Below, piece after piece: positions 1 to 10,910 of a DNA stretch of 64,000 nucleotides. Source of the DNA: Samsonia erythrinae (GTDB taxonomy: Bacteria; Pseudomonadota; Gammaproteobacteria; Enterobacterales; Enterobacteriaceae). Under the pieces are notes generated by a model. The model was not told the DNA's origin, did not search any database, and worked only from the letters and a program-made list of their open reading frames with translations. The first letter of the stretch is position 1. Every line of letters starts with the position of its first letter. Both the position numbers and the translations under genes were made by a program. The stretch is taken from contig NZ_SMBY01000001.1 of the NCBI RefSeq assembly GCF_004342665.1, positions 248,001-312,000 of the forward strand, given 5' to 3'.

Positions 1-142
1 TTCTTTTCAGCACAACCTGATGCAAAATCAGGTGAATGACGGCAGAAATGAGCAATATCAGCCCGAGAACAATCAGTAACGCAATGATGCCAGCGTGTTG
101 TATCTGTGCCTGTTCCAGCCAGCGCGCGAGATTTTGTTGCAT
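1..142 (-). CDS. MscS-family mechanosensitive channel, N-terminal part only (YbdG-like)
   Basis: Only the first 47 codons are in the window; the gene continues beyond base 1. The N-terminus begins MQQNLARWLEQAQIQHAG and is followed by one hydrophobic segment (about residues 19-40) ending HLILHQVVLKR. This closely resembles the first membrane helix and the H-ILH-VVL motif of the E. coli miniconductance channel YbdG, which opens under hypo-osmotic stress. A good ribosome site (AAAGGAG) lies 7 bases before the ATG. Family assignment from 47 residues is tentative; any MscS-like or other small membrane protein start cannot be excluded. Confidence 0.5.
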   Translation of the reverse strand, partial: MQQNLARWLEQAQIQHAGIIALLIVLGLILLISAVIHLILHQVVLKR

Positions 143-289
143 GCGTTCTCCTTTAGTTCAATGAATCTGTCGTGCATGAACACGATGTATTAAGGCTAAG
201 GATTTAGCGGCCCCAGTCAACCTTTTGTATTGGCTGGGATCTCGACGGGAAGGACGAGGCAGGGAAGGCGATGTGCGAAAATCGCGGGC

Positions 290-320
290 AAAGAAAAAGC
301 CAGTTACCGGGGTAACTGGC
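290..320 (-). terminator. Rho-independent terminator of the peroxiredoxin gene
   Basis: A 10-bp perfect stem (GCCAGTTACC and GGTAACTGGC) lies 35 bases after the peroxiredoxin stop codon. Read on the minus strand it is followed by a T-rich run (complement of AAAGAAAAA at 290-298). Confidence 0.85.
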
Positions 321-354
321 CTGGTCATTATCCTGCTGTCAGGCAGAATAGGGA

Positions 355-957
355 TTACAGCTTATCCGCGTTTTCAGACAGGTATTTAGCCACGCCGTCT
401 GGTGACGCGCCCATCCCGGACTTTCCTTTTTCCCACTGTGCCGGGCACACTTCGCCGTGCTCTTCGTGGAATTGCAGGGCATCAACGGTACGCAGCATTT
501 CATCAATGTTACGGCCCAGCGGCAGATCGTTAACGACCTGATGGCGAACGATACCGTTTTTGTCGATCAGGAAAGAACCACGCAGCGCAACACCGGCTTC
601 TGGGTGTTCGATGCCGTAGGCTTTTTGAATTTCACGCTTAACGTCCGCAACCATCGCGTATTGCACTTCCCCGATACCGCCTTTATCGACCGGGGTTTTA
701 CGCCATGCGTTGTGAACAAATTCGGAGTCGAAAGAAACCCCAACCACTTCTACGCCACGTTTCTGGAATTCGGCATAGCGGTGATCGAAGGCAATCAACT
801 CAGAAGGACAAACAAAGGTGAAGTCCATCGGCCAGAAGAAGATCACGGCGGCTTTGCCATTAATGTGCTTCTTAAGGTTGAAATTTTCGACGATTTCGCC
901 ACTGCCTAAAACGGCAGCTGCGGTGAAGTCTGGAGCTTGACGAGTTACCAGGACCAT
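355..957 (-). CDS. 2-Cys peroxiredoxin (AhpC/TSA family, 'peroxiredoxin C')
   Basis: This is a 200-residue typical 2-Cys peroxiredoxin that reduces hydrogen peroxide and organic peroxides in the cytoplasm using thioredoxin or a similar donor. The peroxidatic cysteine is Cys50 in the motif DFTFVCPSE. The resolving cysteine is Cys171 in EVCPAQW. A GGIG motif is present, as in the GGLG loop of over-oxidation-sensitive enzymes, but the C-terminus has YL rather than the usual YF. No ahpF partner is adjacent, so this is more like the stand-alone Tsa type than the AhpC of an AhpCF pair. It is a single-gene unit with its own terminator. Confidence 0.92.
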   Translation of the reverse strand: MVLVTRQAPDFTAAAVLGSGEIVENFNLKKHINGKAAVIFFWPMDFTFVCPSELIAFDHRYAEFQKRGVEVVGVSFDSEFVHNAWRKTPVDKGGIGEVQYAMVADVKREIQKAYGIEHPEAGVALRGSFLIDKNGIVRHQVVNDLPLGRNIDEMLRTVDALQFHEEHGEVCPAQWEKGKSGMGASPDGVAKYLSENADKL

Positions 958-1158
958 AATTACTCCTGTAGATAACGGTTAATGGTTGGAGGATATAAAA
1001 AACAGCAATTAGTATAGGGATTCTGCCCGCACGAATACAGGCAAAGAGACCAATCAGTGAGATAGTTTCTACCTATTGATGTAATCGCTGTTTCCTTTCA
1101 GGGATTTACGCTGACGCTTCTGATATCAAGCGTGAAATACCAGACAAACGTGGCGATC

Positions 1159-1740
1159 TCAGAGCTGATGAGCTTTCGCTAACTGCATCATGCGCGGATA
1201 AAATTGCCAGAAGAGCGTTTCGAATTGGTGATAATGCTGCTCGATATCCTGAAAAGAGCCGGCCAGCGCGACCAGTTTCGGACGACGTACCGACATTCTC
1301 CGCAGCACATCGGCGATAAACGGCAGTTCCGCATAGCGGGTCAGCCAGCGTTCTGGCCACAGATAGCGATTGAGATGCTGAAAGCCATCGGGCGTGAGTG
1401 CCAGATACGGCTCAATTTGTGATTGCGCGCCGTCAATAAACGTCTGTAACGGCGTATCCGGCACCAGATGCTGCCAGTGGCGCGCGAGATAATGATCCCA
1501 CAGAACATCCAGCGTGATCGGCGCAACGCGGCGATGGGCTTCGCTGAAATACTGACGCGCCTGTTTGACTTCCGGCAGGCTGTCGGTGAGCACATCGACG
1601 CGGCGATGCAGGCGTATGCCTGCGACGATCTCGTTGGGGTAACCGTTCTGCGGGTTACCGCGCACAAAGTCCGCCATCAGGTTGCCTAACAGGGAACTGT
1701 CGGCCAGCGCGGCGAGATGGAGGTGAGCAAGAAAATTCAT
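1159..1740 (-). CDS. acpH: Acyl carrier protein phosphodiesterase AcpH
   Basis: The protein has 193 residues, the same as E. coli AcpH (YajB), and begins [20 protein letters not shown]. AcpH removes the 4'-phosphopantetheine arm from holo-ACP, returning apo-ACP, and is a divergent HD-type hydrolase. Histidines and aspartates at the start ([15 protein letters not shown]) and the LHRRVD and DHYLA motifs match the family's metal site. It is divergent from queA, as in E. coli, with a 186-base gap holding both promoters. The start is supported by the exact match to the family N-terminus. Confidence 0.93.
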   Translation of the reverse strand: MNFLAHLHLAALADSSLLGNLMADFVRGNPQNGYPNEIVAGIRLHRRVDVLTDSLPEVKQARQYFSEAHRRVAPITLDVLWDHYLARHWQHLVPDTPLQTFIDGAQSQIEPYLALTPDGFQHLNRYLWPERWLTRYAELPFIADVLRRMSVRRPKLVALAGSFQDIEQHYHQFETLFWQFYPRMMQLAKAHQL

Positions 1741-1926
1741 CGCGATAGTATATACCTTTCATCACCGCCTGCGCACATCCCATTGTTCGCAAGGGACGAT
1801 TGCGCGCAGGGAATGACGTTGCGAGGAGAGTGTCGCGTTGGTACGTGCTTATTTCTTGCAGCCATGCGCTTGCGGCTCTAGACTAGGCCGCCCATTTTCC
1901 ATGTATTAACAGCTAAGTGAATTGCC

Positions 1927-2994
1927 ATGCGCGTTGCCGATTTTTCATTTGAACTCCCTGACTCATTGATTGCCCACTATCCACAGACGGAACGCAGCGG
2001 ATGCCGCCTGCTGACGCTGGAGGGGTCGACGGGGAACCTGACGCACGGTGTATTTACTGATTTACTGGAGAAACTGAACCCGGGCGACCTGCTGGTGTTC
2101 AACAATACGCGCGTCATTCCGGCGCGTTTGTTTGGCCGTAAGGCAAGCGGCGGCAAGCTGGAAGTACTGGTTGAGCGCGTATTGGATGAACATCGGGTGC
2201 TGGCGCATGTTCGAGCGTCAAAAGCGCCGAAGCCCGGAACGGAACTGCTGCTGGGGGATGACGAAAGCGTCAAAGCCACGATGGCGGCTCGCCACGATGC
2301 GCTGTTTGAACTGCATTTCGACGATTCCCGCGATGTCCTGTCGATCCTGAATGATATCGGCCACATGCCGTTGCCGCCGTATATCGACAGGCCTGATGAA
2401 GATGCCGATCGCGAACTTTATCAGACCGTGTACAGTCGACGTCCGGGGGCCGTGGCCGCGCCGACGGCAGGGCTGCACTTTGATGAACCGATGCTGGCCG
2501 CGCTGCGCGAGAAAGGCATTGAAATGGCATTTGTCACGCTGCATGTCGGGGCGGGAACATTCCAGCCTGTGCGTGTGGAAACCATTGAAGACCATATCAT
2601 GCATGCCGAATACGCCGAAGTACCGCAGGATGTCGTCGACTCCGTGCTCGCGTGCAAAGCGCGGGGAAACCGCGTAATAGCCGTTGGCACGACCTCGGTA
2701 CGCTCACTGGAAAGTGCCGCGCAAGCCAGTCAGGACGCGTTGATTGCGCCCTTTTTTGGCGATACCCGAATTTTTATCTATCCTGGCTACCACTACCGTA
2801 TTATTGATGCGCTGGTGACGAATTTCCATTTGCCGGAATCCACCTTAATCATGTTGGTATCGGCCTTTGCCGGCTATCGGAACACCATGTCCGCCTACCG
2901 TGAGGCGGTGGCGCAACAATACCGTTTTTTCAGCTACGGCGATGCCATGTTTATTACGCGCAACCCGGCAGCCGAACAGGAAAACGTGGGATAA
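1927..2994 (+). CDS. queA: S-adenosylmethionine:tRNA ribosyltransferase-isomerase QueA
   Basis: The protein has 355 residues. QueA transfers and rearranges the ribosyl group of SAM onto preQ1 at position 34 of tRNA(Asp, Asn, His, Tyr), giving epoxyqueuosine. It starts [20 protein letters not shown], and the family blocks [27 protein letters not shown] and [10 protein letters not shown] are all present, so the gene is full length. It is the first gene of the queA-tgt-yajC-secDF unit; tgt starts 95 bases downstream. Its partner Tgt performs the preceding step on the same tRNA base. Confidence 0.97.
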   Translation: MRVADFSFELPDSLIAHYPQTERSGCRLLTLEGSTGNLTHGVFTDLLEKLNPGDLLVFNNTRVIPARLFGRKASGGKLEVLVERVLDEHRVLAHVRASKAPKPGTELLLGDDESVKATMAARHDALFELHFDDSRDVLSILNDIGHMPLPPYIDRPDEDADRELYQTVYSRRPGAVAAPTAGLHFDEPMLAALREKGIEMAFVTLHVGAGTFQPVRVETIEDHIMHAEYAEVPQDVVDSVLACKARGNRVIAVGTTSVRSLESAAQASQDALIAPFFGDTRIFIYPGYHYRIIDALVTNFHLPESTLIMLVSAFAGYRNTMSAYREAVAQQYRFFSYGDAMFITRNPAAEQENVG

Positions 2995-3088
2995 ACCCGC
3001 TTTTCATACAAATAGGGACGCCACAGACCAGGCTCTGTCAGGCGTAAATATGATGACCATCAGACTGTTTTCTGGTGTTGGAGGCTAA

Positions 3089-4234
<1,146 letters not shown>

Positions 4235-4344
4235 CACTACGCGCTGTTATGAATTGCATTTTGCTGTGAAGCGTTTTTACGATTGTAAGGTTGATAACTT
4301 ATCTTTTTGATAGCTTATCTTTTGACAAAAAAGAGGATATTTAA

Positions 4345-4677
4345 ATGAGTCTTTTCATCTCCGATGCCGTGGCTGCGACCGGTGCTCCGGCTCAGGGAAG
4401 CCCGTACTCTCTGGTTATTATGCTGGCCGTTTTTGGTCTGATTTTCTACTTTATGATCCTGCGTCCTCAGCAAAAACGCGCGAAGGAGCACAAAAAGCTC
4501 ATGGACTCCATCAGCAAAGGTGATGAAGTGTTAACGACCGGTGGTCTGGTCGGGCGCGTGACGAAAGTGTCTGAAACGGGCTATATTGCCATCGCGTTGA
4601 ATGAGACCAATGAAGTGGTCATCAAACGTGATTTCGTGGCTGCCGTGCTGCCGAAAGGCACGATTAAGGCCCTGTAA
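4345..4677 (+). CDS. yajC: Sec translocon accessory protein YajC
   Basis: This is a 110-residue single-pass inner-membrane protein. The hydrophobic segment runs from about residue 22 to 40 (SLVIMLAVFGLIFYFMILRPQQ), followed by a small basic soluble domain with the family motif DEVLTTGGLVGRV. YajC associates with SecDF and YidC at the SecYEG translocon and also binds AcrB. A ribosome site (AGAGGA) precedes the ATG. secD follows after 27 bases, so the three genes are probably cotranscribed. Confidence 0.96.
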   Translation: MSLFISDAVAATGAPAQGSPYSLVIMLAVFGLIFYFMILRPQQKRAKEHKKLMDSISKGDEVLTTGGLVGRVTKVSETGYIAIALNETNEVVIKRDFVAAVLPKGTIKAL

Positions 4678-4704
4678 TTTCCGATTTTCCCGAAGGGAAC
4701 TGCC

Positions 4705-6552
4705 GTGTTAAACCGTTATCCTTTGTGGAAGTACCTGATGCTGGCCGTGGTGTTGATCATCGGCCTGCTCTATGCGCTTCCTAACCTTTATGGTGAGGAT
4801 CCGGCGGTACAAGTTACTGGCGCGCGGGGAACCGCCGCCAGCGAAACGACGCTGATCCAAGTCCAGAATGTCTTAAAAGAACAGAATATCACCAGTAAGT
4901 CGATTGCATTGGAAAACGGTGCGATTTTGGCTCGCTTCTCTAACCCCGATGTACAGCTGCGCGCGCGCGAAGCGCTCGTTAATGCGCTGGGCGAAAAATT
5001 TGTCGTTGCACTCAATCTGGCTCCGGCAACGCCAACCTGGCTACGCGTGTTGGGCGCTGAGCCGATGAAGCTGGGGCTTGACCTGCGTGGCGGCGTTCAC
5101 TTCCTGATGGAGGTGGATATGGATACCGCGCTGGGGAAACTGCAAGAGCAAACGATGGACTCGCTGCGCAGCGATCTGCGTGAAAAGAACATCCCTTATG
5201 CCGCCGTACGTAAGATTGATAATTACGGCGTTGAAATCCGCTTTCGTGACGGCCAAACCCGTGATAGCGGCCTCAGCTACCTGACCTCTCGCCATCGCGA
5301 TCTGGTTCTCAGCGGCAGCGGCAGCAACCTGCTGCGTGCGGTCATGTCGGATGAACGCCTGCGTGAAGCGCGTGAATACGCGGTACAGCAGAACATCAAT
5401 ATCCTGCGTAACCGTGTGAACCAACTGGGGGTAGCAGAGCCGCTGGTACAACGTCAGGGCGCAGACCGTATTGTTGTTGAGCTGCCGGGTATTCAGGATA
5501 CCGCGCGCGCGAAAGAAATTCTTGGCGCGACCGCCACTTTGGAATTCCGTTTGGTTAATAGTGACGCCGATGTGACCGCCGCAGCAAACGGTCGTGTGCC
5601 GGGCGATTCCGAAGTGAAGAATATGCGTGACGGCTCGCCGGTGGTGCTGTTTAAGCGTGTGATTCTGACGGGCGACCACATTACCGATTCAACATCAAGT
5701 ACGGATGAGTACAATCAGCCGCAGGTGAATATTTCACTGGACGGCGCGGGTGGCAATACCATGTCCAACTTTACCAAGGACAGTATTGGCAAACTGATGG
5801 CGACGCTGTTTGTCGAGTATAAAGACAGCGGCAAGAAAGACGCCAATGGTCGTGCGCTGCTGGAGAAACACGAAGAAGTCATTAACGTGGCGACGATCCA
5901 ATCGCGTCTGGGCAATAGCTTCCGCATTACGGGGATCAATAACCCGAATGAGGCGCGTCAGCTCTCTCTGCTGCTGCGTGCAGGGGCATTGATTGCGCCG
6001 ATTCAGATTGTGGAAGAGCGCACCATTGGGCCAACGCTGGGGATGCAGAATATCACCCAGGGGCTGGAAGCCTGTTTGTGGGGGCTTGTGGCTTCTATCG
6101 TCTTTATGGTGGTGTACTACCGTAAGTTTGGCATGATTGCGACCACCGCGCTGGTTGCGAACCTGGTGTTGATCGTTGGCATCATGTCGCTGCTGCCGGG
6201 AGCCACGCTGACCATGCCGGGGATTGCCGGTATCGTGTTGACGCTGGCGGTCGCGGTGGATGCCAACGTATTGATTAATGAGCGTATAAAAGAAGAGCTG
6301 AAGAATGGACGTTCAGTCCAGCAGGCGATTCACGAAGGGTATAAGGGCGCGTTTTCCAGTATTGTGGATGCGAACCTGACGACGCTCATTACCGCCGTTA
6401 TTCTTTATGCGGTGGGAACCGGTTCGATTAAAGGCTTTGCTATCACGACGGCAATTGGGGTTGCGACCTCCATGTTCACGGCGATAGTCGGTACTCGTGC
6501 CATCGTTAACCTGCTTTACGGCGGCAAACGCATTAACAAGCTGTCTATCTGA
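4705..6552 (+). CDS. secD: Protein translocase subunit SecD
   Basis: The protein has 615 residues, the same as E. coli, with a GTG start after AAGGGAAC. SecD works with SecF to pull secreted proteins across the inner membrane using the proton gradient. There is one N-terminal helix (residues 10-27), a large periplasmic P1 domain, and five helices in the C-terminal third containing the RND-like motif LDLRGGVHF and the [11 protein letters not shown] segment. secF starts 10 bases after the stop. Confidence 0.97.
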   Translation: MLNRYPLWKYLMLAVVLIIGLLYALPNLYGEDPAVQVTGARGTAASETTLIQVQNVLKEQNITSKSIALENGAILARFSNPDVQLRAREALVNALGEKFVVALNLAPATPTWLRVLGAEPMKLGLDLRGGVHFLMEVDMDTALGKLQEQTMDSLRSDLREKNIPYAAVRKIDNYGVEIRFRDGQTRDSGLSYLTSRHRDLVLSGSGSNLLRAVMSDERLREAREYAVQQNINILRNRVNQLGVAEPLVQRQGADRIVVELPGIQDTARAKEILGATATLEFRLVNSDADVTAAANGRVPGDSEVKNMRDGSPVVLFKRVILTGDHITDSTSSTDEYNQPQVNISLDGAGGNTMSNFTKDSIGKLMATLFVEYKDSGKKDANGRALLEKHEEVINVATIQSRLGNSFRITGINNPNEARQLSLLLRAGALIAPIQIVEERTIGPTLGMQNITQGLEACLWGLVASIVFMVVYYRKFGMIATTALVANLVLIVGIMSLLPGATLTMPGIAGIVLTLAVAVDANVLINERIKEELKNGRSVQQAIHEGYKGAFSSIVDANLTTLITAVILYAVGTGSIKGFAITTAIGVATSMFTAIVGTRAIVNLLYGGKRINKLSI

Positions 6553-6562
6553 GGAGTGCGTT

Positions 6563-7531
6563 GTGGCACAGGATTATACCGTTGAACAACTGAACTACGG
6601 ACGCCGTGTTTATGATTTCATGCGTTGGGATAACGTCGCCTTTCTGATTTCAGGAACGCTGCTTATTCTTTCTCTGATAGTGATAGGCGCGCGCGGTTTT
6701 AACTGGGGATTGGATTTCACCGGCGGTACGGTGATCGAAATCAATCTCGAAAAACCCGCCGATCTGGATCAGATCCGGGACTCTCTGGAAAAGGCGGGGT
6801 TCCACGATCCGTTGATCCAGAATTTTGGCAGCAGCCGTGATGTGATGGTGCGTATGCCGCCGAGCGTCGGGACTTCCGGTCAGGCGTTGGGGAACCGAGT
6901 GCTGGAGGTTATCAACGAGGGGACGCAACAACACGCGACGGTGAAACGTATCGAGTTTGTTGGCCCCAGCGTCGGGAGCGATCTGGCACAGGCAGGCGGT
7001 ATGGCGCTACTGAGTGCGCTGATCTGTATTTTGATCTACGTGGGGTTCCGCTTTGAGTGGCGCCTGGCATTGGGGGCAGTGATCGCATTGGCGCATGACG
7101 TCATCATCACGATGGGGGTGCTGTCGCTGTTTCGGATTGAAATCGATTTGACCATTGTCGCTTCTCTGATGTCGGTTATTGGTTACTCGCTGAACGACAG
7201 TATCGTGGTGTCTGACCGTATTCGTGAAAACTTCCGTAAGATCCGTCGCGGGACGCCTTATGAGATCATGAATATCTCGCTGACGCAGACGCTGAGCCGC
7301 ACCATTATGACTTCTGCAACGACTCTGGTTGTCGTGCTGATGCTCTACATCTTTGGCGGCGCAATGCTTGAAGGCTTCTCACTGGCGATGCTGATTGGTG
7401 TGTCTATCGGTACGGTGTCTTCCATTTATGTTGCTTCTGCTCTGGCGTTGAAACTGGGGATGAAGCGTGAACACCTGCTGATTCAGAAAGTGGAAAAAGA
7501 GGGAGCGGATCAACCGTCTATCCTGCCTTAA
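6563..7531 (+). CDS. secF: Protein translocase subunit SecF
   Basis: The protein has 322 residues from the GTG at 6563, preceded by GAGGAG. The start gives [19 protein letters not shown], which aligns with the E. coli N-terminus; the open frame extends 66 bases further into secD but that part is not conserved. SecF is the six-helix partner of SecD, with the motifs [12 protein letters not shown] and [19 protein letters not shown] visible. It is the last gene of the tgt-yajC-secDF unit, followed by a hairpin terminator. Confidence 0.96.
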   Translation: MAQDYTVEQLNYGRRVYDFMRWDNVAFLISGTLLILSLIVIGARGFNWGLDFTGGTVIEINLEKPADLDQIRDSLEKAGFHDPLIQNFGSSRDVMVRMPPSVGTSGQALGNRVLEVINEGTQQHATVKRIEFVGPSVGSDLAQAGGMALLSALICILIYVGFRFEWRLALGAVIALAHDVIITMGVLSLFRIEIDLTIVASLMSVIGYSLNDSIVVSDRIRENFRKIRRGTPYEIMNISLTQTLSRTIMTSATTLVVVLMLYIFGGAMLEGFSLAMLIGVSIGTVSSIYVASALALKLGMKREHLLIQKVEKEGADQPSILP

Positions 7532-7548
7532 TCCGCCTTATTGATATG

Positions 7549-7572
7549 AAAAACCCCGTTTTACGGGGTTTG
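7549..7572 (+). terminator. Terminator hairpin after secF (first copy)
   Basis: A perfect stem-loop, ACCCCGTTTTACGGGGT with flanking A and T bases, begins 18 bases after the secF stop. The T tail is short (TTT). An almost identical hairpin recurs at 7812-7835. Confidence 0.75.
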
Positions 7573-7811
7573 AGTTTGCTGACAAAGTCCGATATGCGGT
7601 GATAATGGATGGATCGTAAAGACGCTGCAAGTACGTCCCTGTAAGCTCGAACCGCGCAGATATGAATCTCATCCCTGAGATTCACCCTTTCAGGGCCGTA
7701 GCTTGCGACGTTCAAAAGCGTTCCTGACGCTTTTGTCCCTGGCGCGGACGCTTTACTCTTCCATTCCATTCTCACCGTTCGATAAAAAGTGATGGGTTTG
7801 TCAACGGTTTG

Positions 7812-7835
7812 AAACCCCGTTTTACGGGGTTTTTT
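7812..7835 (+). terminator. Second copy of the secF-type terminator hairpin
   Basis: It has the same stem-loop as at 7549-7572 but a longer T tail (TTTTTT). It lies 28 bases past the 3' end of the convergent gene yajI and may stop transcription from either side. Confidence 0.65.
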
Positions 7836-7862
7836 GCATTCCGGCTTTTGATCGAGCAGGAA

Positions 7863-8432
7863 CTATGGGGATTCGATAGCGGCAACGGGCGGCGGCGTTT
7901 GTATTTCCTGAACCTGATACAGACGCACAAAACCCAGATCTTCTGGCGATAAATTACTCAGGCGTAACTCAATGACGGCCTCGGCTTTGGGCAGAAGTGA
8001 CGGCGAAACGACAAAGGACTGCGTTTGCGTATCGCCGGCTAACGGTTTCCCGCTTACGGGATCGAGTCGTCCCCAATCTAGCCGGGCGCTAAAGGCCGGG
8101 AGTCCTTTCTCATCCAGCGTGCGAATGTGCAGCAATGCACTGGTGCCATTTGCTTCCGTCTCTATATTGCGTAATGACGCACTCAGTCTGCCGATACGGC
8201 TTTCCAGCTCGGCGCTGGTTTGTGCGGCAGGCAGCAGATAAACGCCGGATGTAGACTGGGCATTAAGCGCATTTTGTTGTTCCAACGCCGTCGCCTGAAC
8301 GGTCAGCGTTTGTAATTGCTGATTTAACTGACCTATCTGATTCTGCAATTTTGGCATCTGGCGTTGTTCGGCGCACCCTGCAAGCAAAAGCAGCGCTGGC
8401 AGGAAGGTGAGTACGCGATAGCGGGCTTTCAT
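7863..8432 (-). CDS. yajI: YajI-type outer-membrane-targeted lipoprotein (DUF3251)
   Basis: This is a 189-residue predicted lipoprotein. The signal peptide is basic then hydrophobic, with lipobox LLAGC and lipidated Cys20. A short coiled-coil-like, Gln/Leu-rich stretch follows (residues 27-55), then a compact domain. The C-terminus ends in a Pro-rich tail (QTPPPVAAIESP). It matches the position (just before nrdR, opposite strand) and general sequence of E. coli YajI, whose function is unknown. There is no Asp at the residue after Cys20 (Ala-Glu), so Lol rules predict the outer membrane. Confidence 0.8.
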   Translation of the reverse strand: MKARYRVLTFLPALLLLAGCAEQRQMPKLQNQIGQLNQQLQTLTVQATALEQQNALNAQSTSGVYLLPAAQTSAELESRIGRLSASLRNIETEANGTSALLHIRTLDEKGLPAFSARLDWGRLDPVSGKPLAGDTQTQSFVVSPSLLPKAEAVIELRLSNLSPEDLGFVRLYQVQEIQTPPPVAAIESP

Positions 8433-8649
8433 CTCTATGGTTCCCCTTTCACTGTCTTATCCATTGATCCGTTTCTCCCTGTTGCTGAGTTTAGCCTCGA
8501 TTATGCGCAAGTCATAGTTGAGACAGCTTTTTTCATCCGCTTAATGAAAGAGATGCGAAACTCTTCGCAATGTGGATCAGGAGTTTTGGTTAGTCCATTA
8601 ATTCAGGGTAAACTGTCTTTACGTTATGGATTACCGATCAGGACGCATC

Positions 8650-9099
8650 ATGCATTGCCCGTTTTGTTCCGCTGTTGATACCAAAGTCATTGATTCCCGT
8701 CTGGTGGGCGAAGGCTCACAGGTGCGCCGCCGTCGGCAGTGTCTGGTTTGTCATGAACGTTTCACCACATTTGAAGTGGCTGAACTGGTGATGCCGCGCG
8801 TCATCAAAAGTAATGAAGTACGCGAGCCTTTTAATGAAGATAAGTTGCGTAGCGGCATGTTGAAGGCGCTGGAAAAAAGGCCGGTCAGTTCTGATGATGT
8901 AGAAATGGCGATTACCCAGATTAAATCCGATCTGCGAGCGACCGGGGAACGTGAAGTCACGACCAAAATGGTCGGGAATCTGGTGATGGAAGCCCTGAGA
9001 AAACTGGATAAAGTCGCCTATATCCGGTTTGCCTCGGTGTATCGCAGTTTTGAGGATATCCGCGAATTCGGCGAAGAAATTGCGCGTTTGCAGGATTAA
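8650..9099 (+). CDS. nrdR: Transcriptional repressor NrdR
   Basis: The protein has 149 residues from the ATG at 8650 ([17 protein letters not shown]), the universal NrdR N-terminus; an in-frame upstream extension is not conserved. NrdR represses ribonucleotide reductase genes when dATP is high. It has an N-terminal zinc ribbon with CPFC and CLVC pairs plus the basic RRRRQC stretch, then an ATP-cone domain (about residues 46-136). It heads the nrdR-ribD-ribE-nusB-thiL-pgpA cluster; ribD starts 36 bases on. Confidence 0.96.
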   Translation: MHCPFCSAVDTKVIDSRLVGEGSQVRRRRQCLVCHERFTTFEVAELVMPRVIKSNEVREPFNEDKLRSGMLKALEKRPVSSDDVEMAITQIKSDLRATGEREVTTKMVGNLVMEALRKLDKVAYIRFASVYRSFEDIREFGEEIARLQD

Positions 9100-9134
9100 A
9101 CCGTGGCGAACCGGCAGAGAGAAATAGGGGCAAA

Positions 9135-10286
9135 ATGAGCGTTTTTGAGAACGGCGATAATCAGAGCAACGGTCAATCGCCGCAGGATGAATTCTACATG
9201 GCGCGAGCGCTGGAACTGGCGCGGCGTGGTCACTTTACGACGGCCCCCAATCCGAATGTCGGTTGTGTGATCGTGCGGGATGCGGAAATTGTGGGGGAAG
9301 GCTATCATTTCCGCGCTGGCGAACCGCATGCGGAAGTTCATGCATTGAGAATGGCGGGCGAGCGGGCGCGCGGCGCAACGGCCTACGTCACGTTGGAACC
9401 ATGCAGCCATCAGGGGCGAACCCCTCCGTGCGCTGATGCTCTGATTGCTGCTGGTGTTTCCCGTGTGGTGGCCGCGATGCAGGATCCTAATCCGCAGGTC
9501 GCTGGTCGTGGCTTGCATCGTTTACAGCAAGCCGGCATAGCGGTTAGCCATGGTCTGATGATGGCTGAGGCCGAGAAAGTGAACCGGGGCTTTCTGAAAC
9601 GTATGCGGACGGGGTTCCCCTTTGTTCAGCTTAAAATGGCGGCATCGTTGGATGGGCGGACGGCGATGGCATCGGGAGAAAGCCAGTGGATTACCTCGTC
9701 ACAGGCGCGACAGGATGTGCAGCGTTTTCGTGCGCAGAGTGCGGCGATCCTCAGTAGCAGCGCGACGGTGTTAGCTGACGACCCCTCGCTCACGGTGCGC
9801 TGGTCTGAACTGGATACCGATACGCAACAGCGCTATGCAGAGGTGGATGTCAGGCAGCCCGTGCGGGTGATCGTGGATAGCCAGCAACGAGTGACGCCAC
9901 AGCATCGGGTTGTCCATCAACCAGGAGAGACCTGGCTGGCGCGCGTGCAGGCGGATGAGCAAGCATGGCCCCAGGGGGTCGAACAATTGATGCTGCCACG
10001 GCATCGTGCAGGGGTTGATTTGGTTGCGCTGATGATGGTGTTGGGGAAGCGACAGATTAACTCCGTCTGGGTTGAAGCGGGGGCAAGTTTAGCGGGAGCG
10101 CTGCTGAATGCGGGCGTGGTTGATGAGCTTATCGTTTATCTTGCGCCTAAGTTGCTGGGGGAAAATGCCCGCCCCTTGTGTTTCCTGCCCGGTTTGAATC
10201 AGCTGTCTCAGGCGCCGGAATTTGACATCGCAGACGTTTGTCAGGTAGGCCCGGATTTGCGCCTGCGTCTTAGCCCCAAATACTGA
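9135..10286 (+). CDS. ribD: Bifunctional diaminohydroxyphosphoribosylaminopyrimidine deaminase / 5-amino-6-(5-phosphoribosylamino)uracil reductase
   Basis: The protein has 383 residues and catalyses the second and third steps of riboflavin synthesis. The N-terminal deaminase (about 1-145) has the zinc motif PHAEVHAL and PCSHQGRTPPC. The C-terminal DHFR-like reductase (about 150-380) starts at LKMAASLDGRTAM. The N-terminus is about 12 residues longer than in E. coli (MSVFENGDNQSNGQS), so a start closer to MARALEL is possible, but the first ATG has a plausible site (AGGGGCAAA). Confidence 0.95.
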   Translation: MSVFENGDNQSNGQSPQDEFYMARALELARRGHFTTAPNPNVGCVIVRDAEIVGEGYHFRAGEPHAEVHALRMAGERARGATAYVTLEPCSHQGRTPPCADALIAAGVSRVVAAMQDPNPQVAGRGLHRLQQAGIAVSHGLMMAEAEKVNRGFLKRMRTGFPFVQLKMAASLDGRTAMASGESQWITSSQARQDVQRFRAQSAAILSSSATVLADDPSLTVRWSELDTDTQQRYAEVDVRQPVRVIVDSQQRVTPQHRVVHQPGETWLARVQADEQAWPQGVEQLMLPRHRAGVDLVALMMVLGKRQINSVWVEAGASLAGALLNAGVVDELIVYLAPKLLGENARPLCFLPGLNQLSQAPEFDIADVCQVGPDLRLRLSPKY

Positions 10287-10409
10287 TGTTCAGGTAAATA
10301 CGTGGCGCTGGTCCGACAAAACCGGATATGCGCCAACAAAAATTATGATAGAATCCGCCCCCCTGCGGGCGATAAAAACCGGATAAAAAGACCAGATAGA
10401 AGGAAAGCT

Positions 10410-10886
10410 ATGAACGTTATCGAAGGTGTTGTTGCGACTCCTGATGCTCGTGTGGCGATTGCGATTGCGCGTTTTAACCATTTTATTAACGACAGCCTGC
10501 TGGAAGGTGCGGTGGATGCATTGAAACGCATCGGGCAGGTGAAAGACGAAAACATCACCGTTGTCTGGGTGCCGGGGGCTTACGAGCTGCCGTTGACCGT
10601 TCGTGCGCTGACGAAAAGTACGCAAGATGGCGGGTACGATGCCGTGATTGCTCTGGGAACGGTTATCCGTGGTGGAACGGCGCATTTTGAATTTGTGGCC
10701 GGAGAATGCAGCTCTGGGCTGTCCTCTGTTGCGATGAGCAGCGAAATTCCTGTGGCTTTCGGCGTGTTGACGACGGAAAGCATTGAACAGGCAATTGAGC
10801 GTGCCGGCACAAAAGCGGGGAATAAAGGCGCAGAAGCCGCCCTAACCGCGCTAGAAATGATTAATGTATTGAAAGCGATTAAGTAA
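10410..10886 (+). CDS. ribE: 6,7-dimethyl-8-ribityllumazine synthase
   Basis: The protein has 158 residues from the ATG at 10410 ([20 protein letters not shown]), preceded by AGAAGGAAAG. The enzyme condenses the ribityl-uracil product of RibD with dihydroxybutanone phosphate to give lumazine, the immediate riboflavin precursor. The family blocks [21 protein letters not shown] and the catalytic His in that block are intact. The 123-base gap from ribD suggests its own promoter. The name ribH is used in other species. Confidence 0.96.
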   Translation: MNVIEGVVATPDARVAIAIARFNHFINDSLLEGAVDALKRIGQVKDENITVVWVPGAYELPLTVRALTKSTQDGGYDAVIALGTVIRGGTAHFEFVAGECSSGLSSVAMSSEIPVAFGVLTTESIEQAIERAGTKAGNKGAEAALTALEMINVLKAIK

Positions 10887-10910
10887 GCCTGATTAAGTAA
10901 GGGGAATTCT

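Larger units (their letters stand above)
7549..7836. repeat. Intergenic hairpin mosaic bounded by duplicated terminators
   Basis: This fills most of the 331-base gap between secF and yajI. Each end carries the same ACCCCGTTTTACGGGGT hairpin, with the words GCTGACAAA and TTTGTCA in inverted order just inside. The interior holds two good stem-loops: 7663-7684 (stem TGAATCTC/GAGATTCA) and 7713-7735 (stem CAAAAGCGT/ACGCTTTTG). Both have TCCCT or TCCTG loops, and more TCCCTG words occur at about 7636 and 7735. No convincing open frame is present. On the minus strand the order CGGCC-GGTGA-stem-AGGGAT-stem-TCA matches the element at 59774-59906. E. coli has yajD and tsx at this position. Confidence 0.6.

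Noticed and set aside
230-541. 103-codon plus-strand open frame over the peroxiredoxin end
   Set aside because: It lies mostly antisense to a clear 2-Cys peroxiredoxin and crosses its terminator; the residues look like no family.
6497-6562. 22-codon N-terminal extension of secF into secD
   Set aside because: SecF homologues start at the GTG at 6563, which has its own GAGGAG site.
7518-7775. 85-codon minus-strand frame in the secF-yajI gap
   Set aside because: It is composed of the hairpin repeat sequence, has no ribosome site of note, and overlaps the secF terminator.
10287-10409. FMN riboswitch before ribE
   Set aside because: The 123-base gap is too short for the conserved RFN element and lacks its AGGGT and GATT blocks; in enterobacteria the element precedes ribB.
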